From contig MGJJ01000027.1 in the NCBI GenBank assembly GCA_001794205.1, positions 1 to 5,476 on the forward strand: a DNA stretch of 5,476 bases, written 5' to 3'. Both the position numbers and the translations under genes were made by a program. Source of the DNA: Candidatus Yanofskybacteria bacterium RIFCSPHIGHO2_01_FULL_44_22. GTDB taxonomy: Bacteria > Patescibacteriota > Minisyncoccia > 2-02-FULL-40-12 > GWA2-44-9. A model generated the notes under the pieces. It worked only from the letters and a program-made list of their open reading frames with translations. It made no database searches and was not told the origin of the DNA. Shown here piece by piece: positions 5,430 through 5,476 of the stretch (the first letter of the stretch is position 1; every line of letters begins with the position of its first letter).

Positions 5430-5476
5430 TCGTTAAATTATATTGTGATTCGAAGCATGGGAAAATAGAAATGGGC

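Larger units (their letters stand above)
5376..5430 (-). ncRNA. Candidate small RNA (promoter box, hairpin, terminator)
   Basis: On the minus strand a perfect TATAAT (5442-5437) is followed within about 10 nt by a perfect 13-bp hairpin (5429-5400; arm GTCCCACACTTAA on the minus strand, 4-nt loop) and then by the intrinsic terminator at 5399-5376. A transcript starting near 5430 would be about 55 nt, made of two hairpins. The -35 is poor (TTTTCC), so these could instead be the 3' end of a gene lying beyond the window. Confidence 0.25.

Noticed and set aside
5446..5460. TTCGAAT as a tRNA T-loop on the minus strand
   Set aside because: The flanking five bases do not pair and no acceptor or anticodon arm is visible.

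Overview
The window looks like part of a Candidate Phyla Radiation (Patescibacteria, probably Parcubacteria-like) genome. This is an inference. It rests on a 23S rRNA gene swollen by extra helices, a compact set of secreted proteins (CAP domain, sortase, Thr-Pro-rich DUF11 protein), weak or absent Shine-Dalgarno sites, and moderate-to-low GC. No species can be named from the sequence.

Everything that can be called a gene lies on the minus strand, so the biological order runs from high to low coordinates. From 5476 to about 5100 there is no protein gene. This stretch holds a promoter-like box, a 13-bp hairpin, an intrinsic terminator, a 110-nt nested inverted repeat whose core is a perfect 44-bp palindrome, and several smaller palindromes. 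A promoter near 5107-5135 then starts a compact cell-surface cluster. It consists of a membrane-anchored CAP (YkwD/SCP-like) protein (5056-4058), a sortase 10 nt downstream (4047-3277), and a large secreted protein with an Ig-like region and two DUF11 repeats (3218-1284). The last gene also has its own extended -10 promoter, which overlaps the sortase stop codon and contains a 21-bp palindrome.

The third protein ends in a cell-wall-sorting-like tail (DIKTG, hydrophobic stretch, Arg/Lys cluster) without a canonical LPXTG. It is therefore the obvious candidate substrate of the adjacent sortase, and the three genes can be read as a small surface-display module.

Downstream of the DUF11 gene there is no clear terminator. 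Instead a near-consensus promoter (TTGACA, 18 nt, TGCTATAAT) at 1226-1255 points at the 23S rRNA gene, whose 5' end is at about 795. The leader of about 425 nt is highly structured: an attenuator-like alternative fold, a G-rich hairpin loop, a boxA-like element, a three-way junction and two further hairpins. No 16S gene or tRNA lies upstream, only the surface-protein operon, so the 23S gene appears to be unlinked from 16S and transcribed from its own promoter. Inside the first ~795 nt of 23S, two insertions add roughly 300 nt relative to E. coli: one in the helix 9/10 region and one in the helix 16-18 region. The 23S gene runs off the window at position 1.

The most interesting material is the solitary 23S unit with its elaborate leader and expanded helices, the sortase and DIKTG-tail pair, and the long palindrome upstream of the operon.
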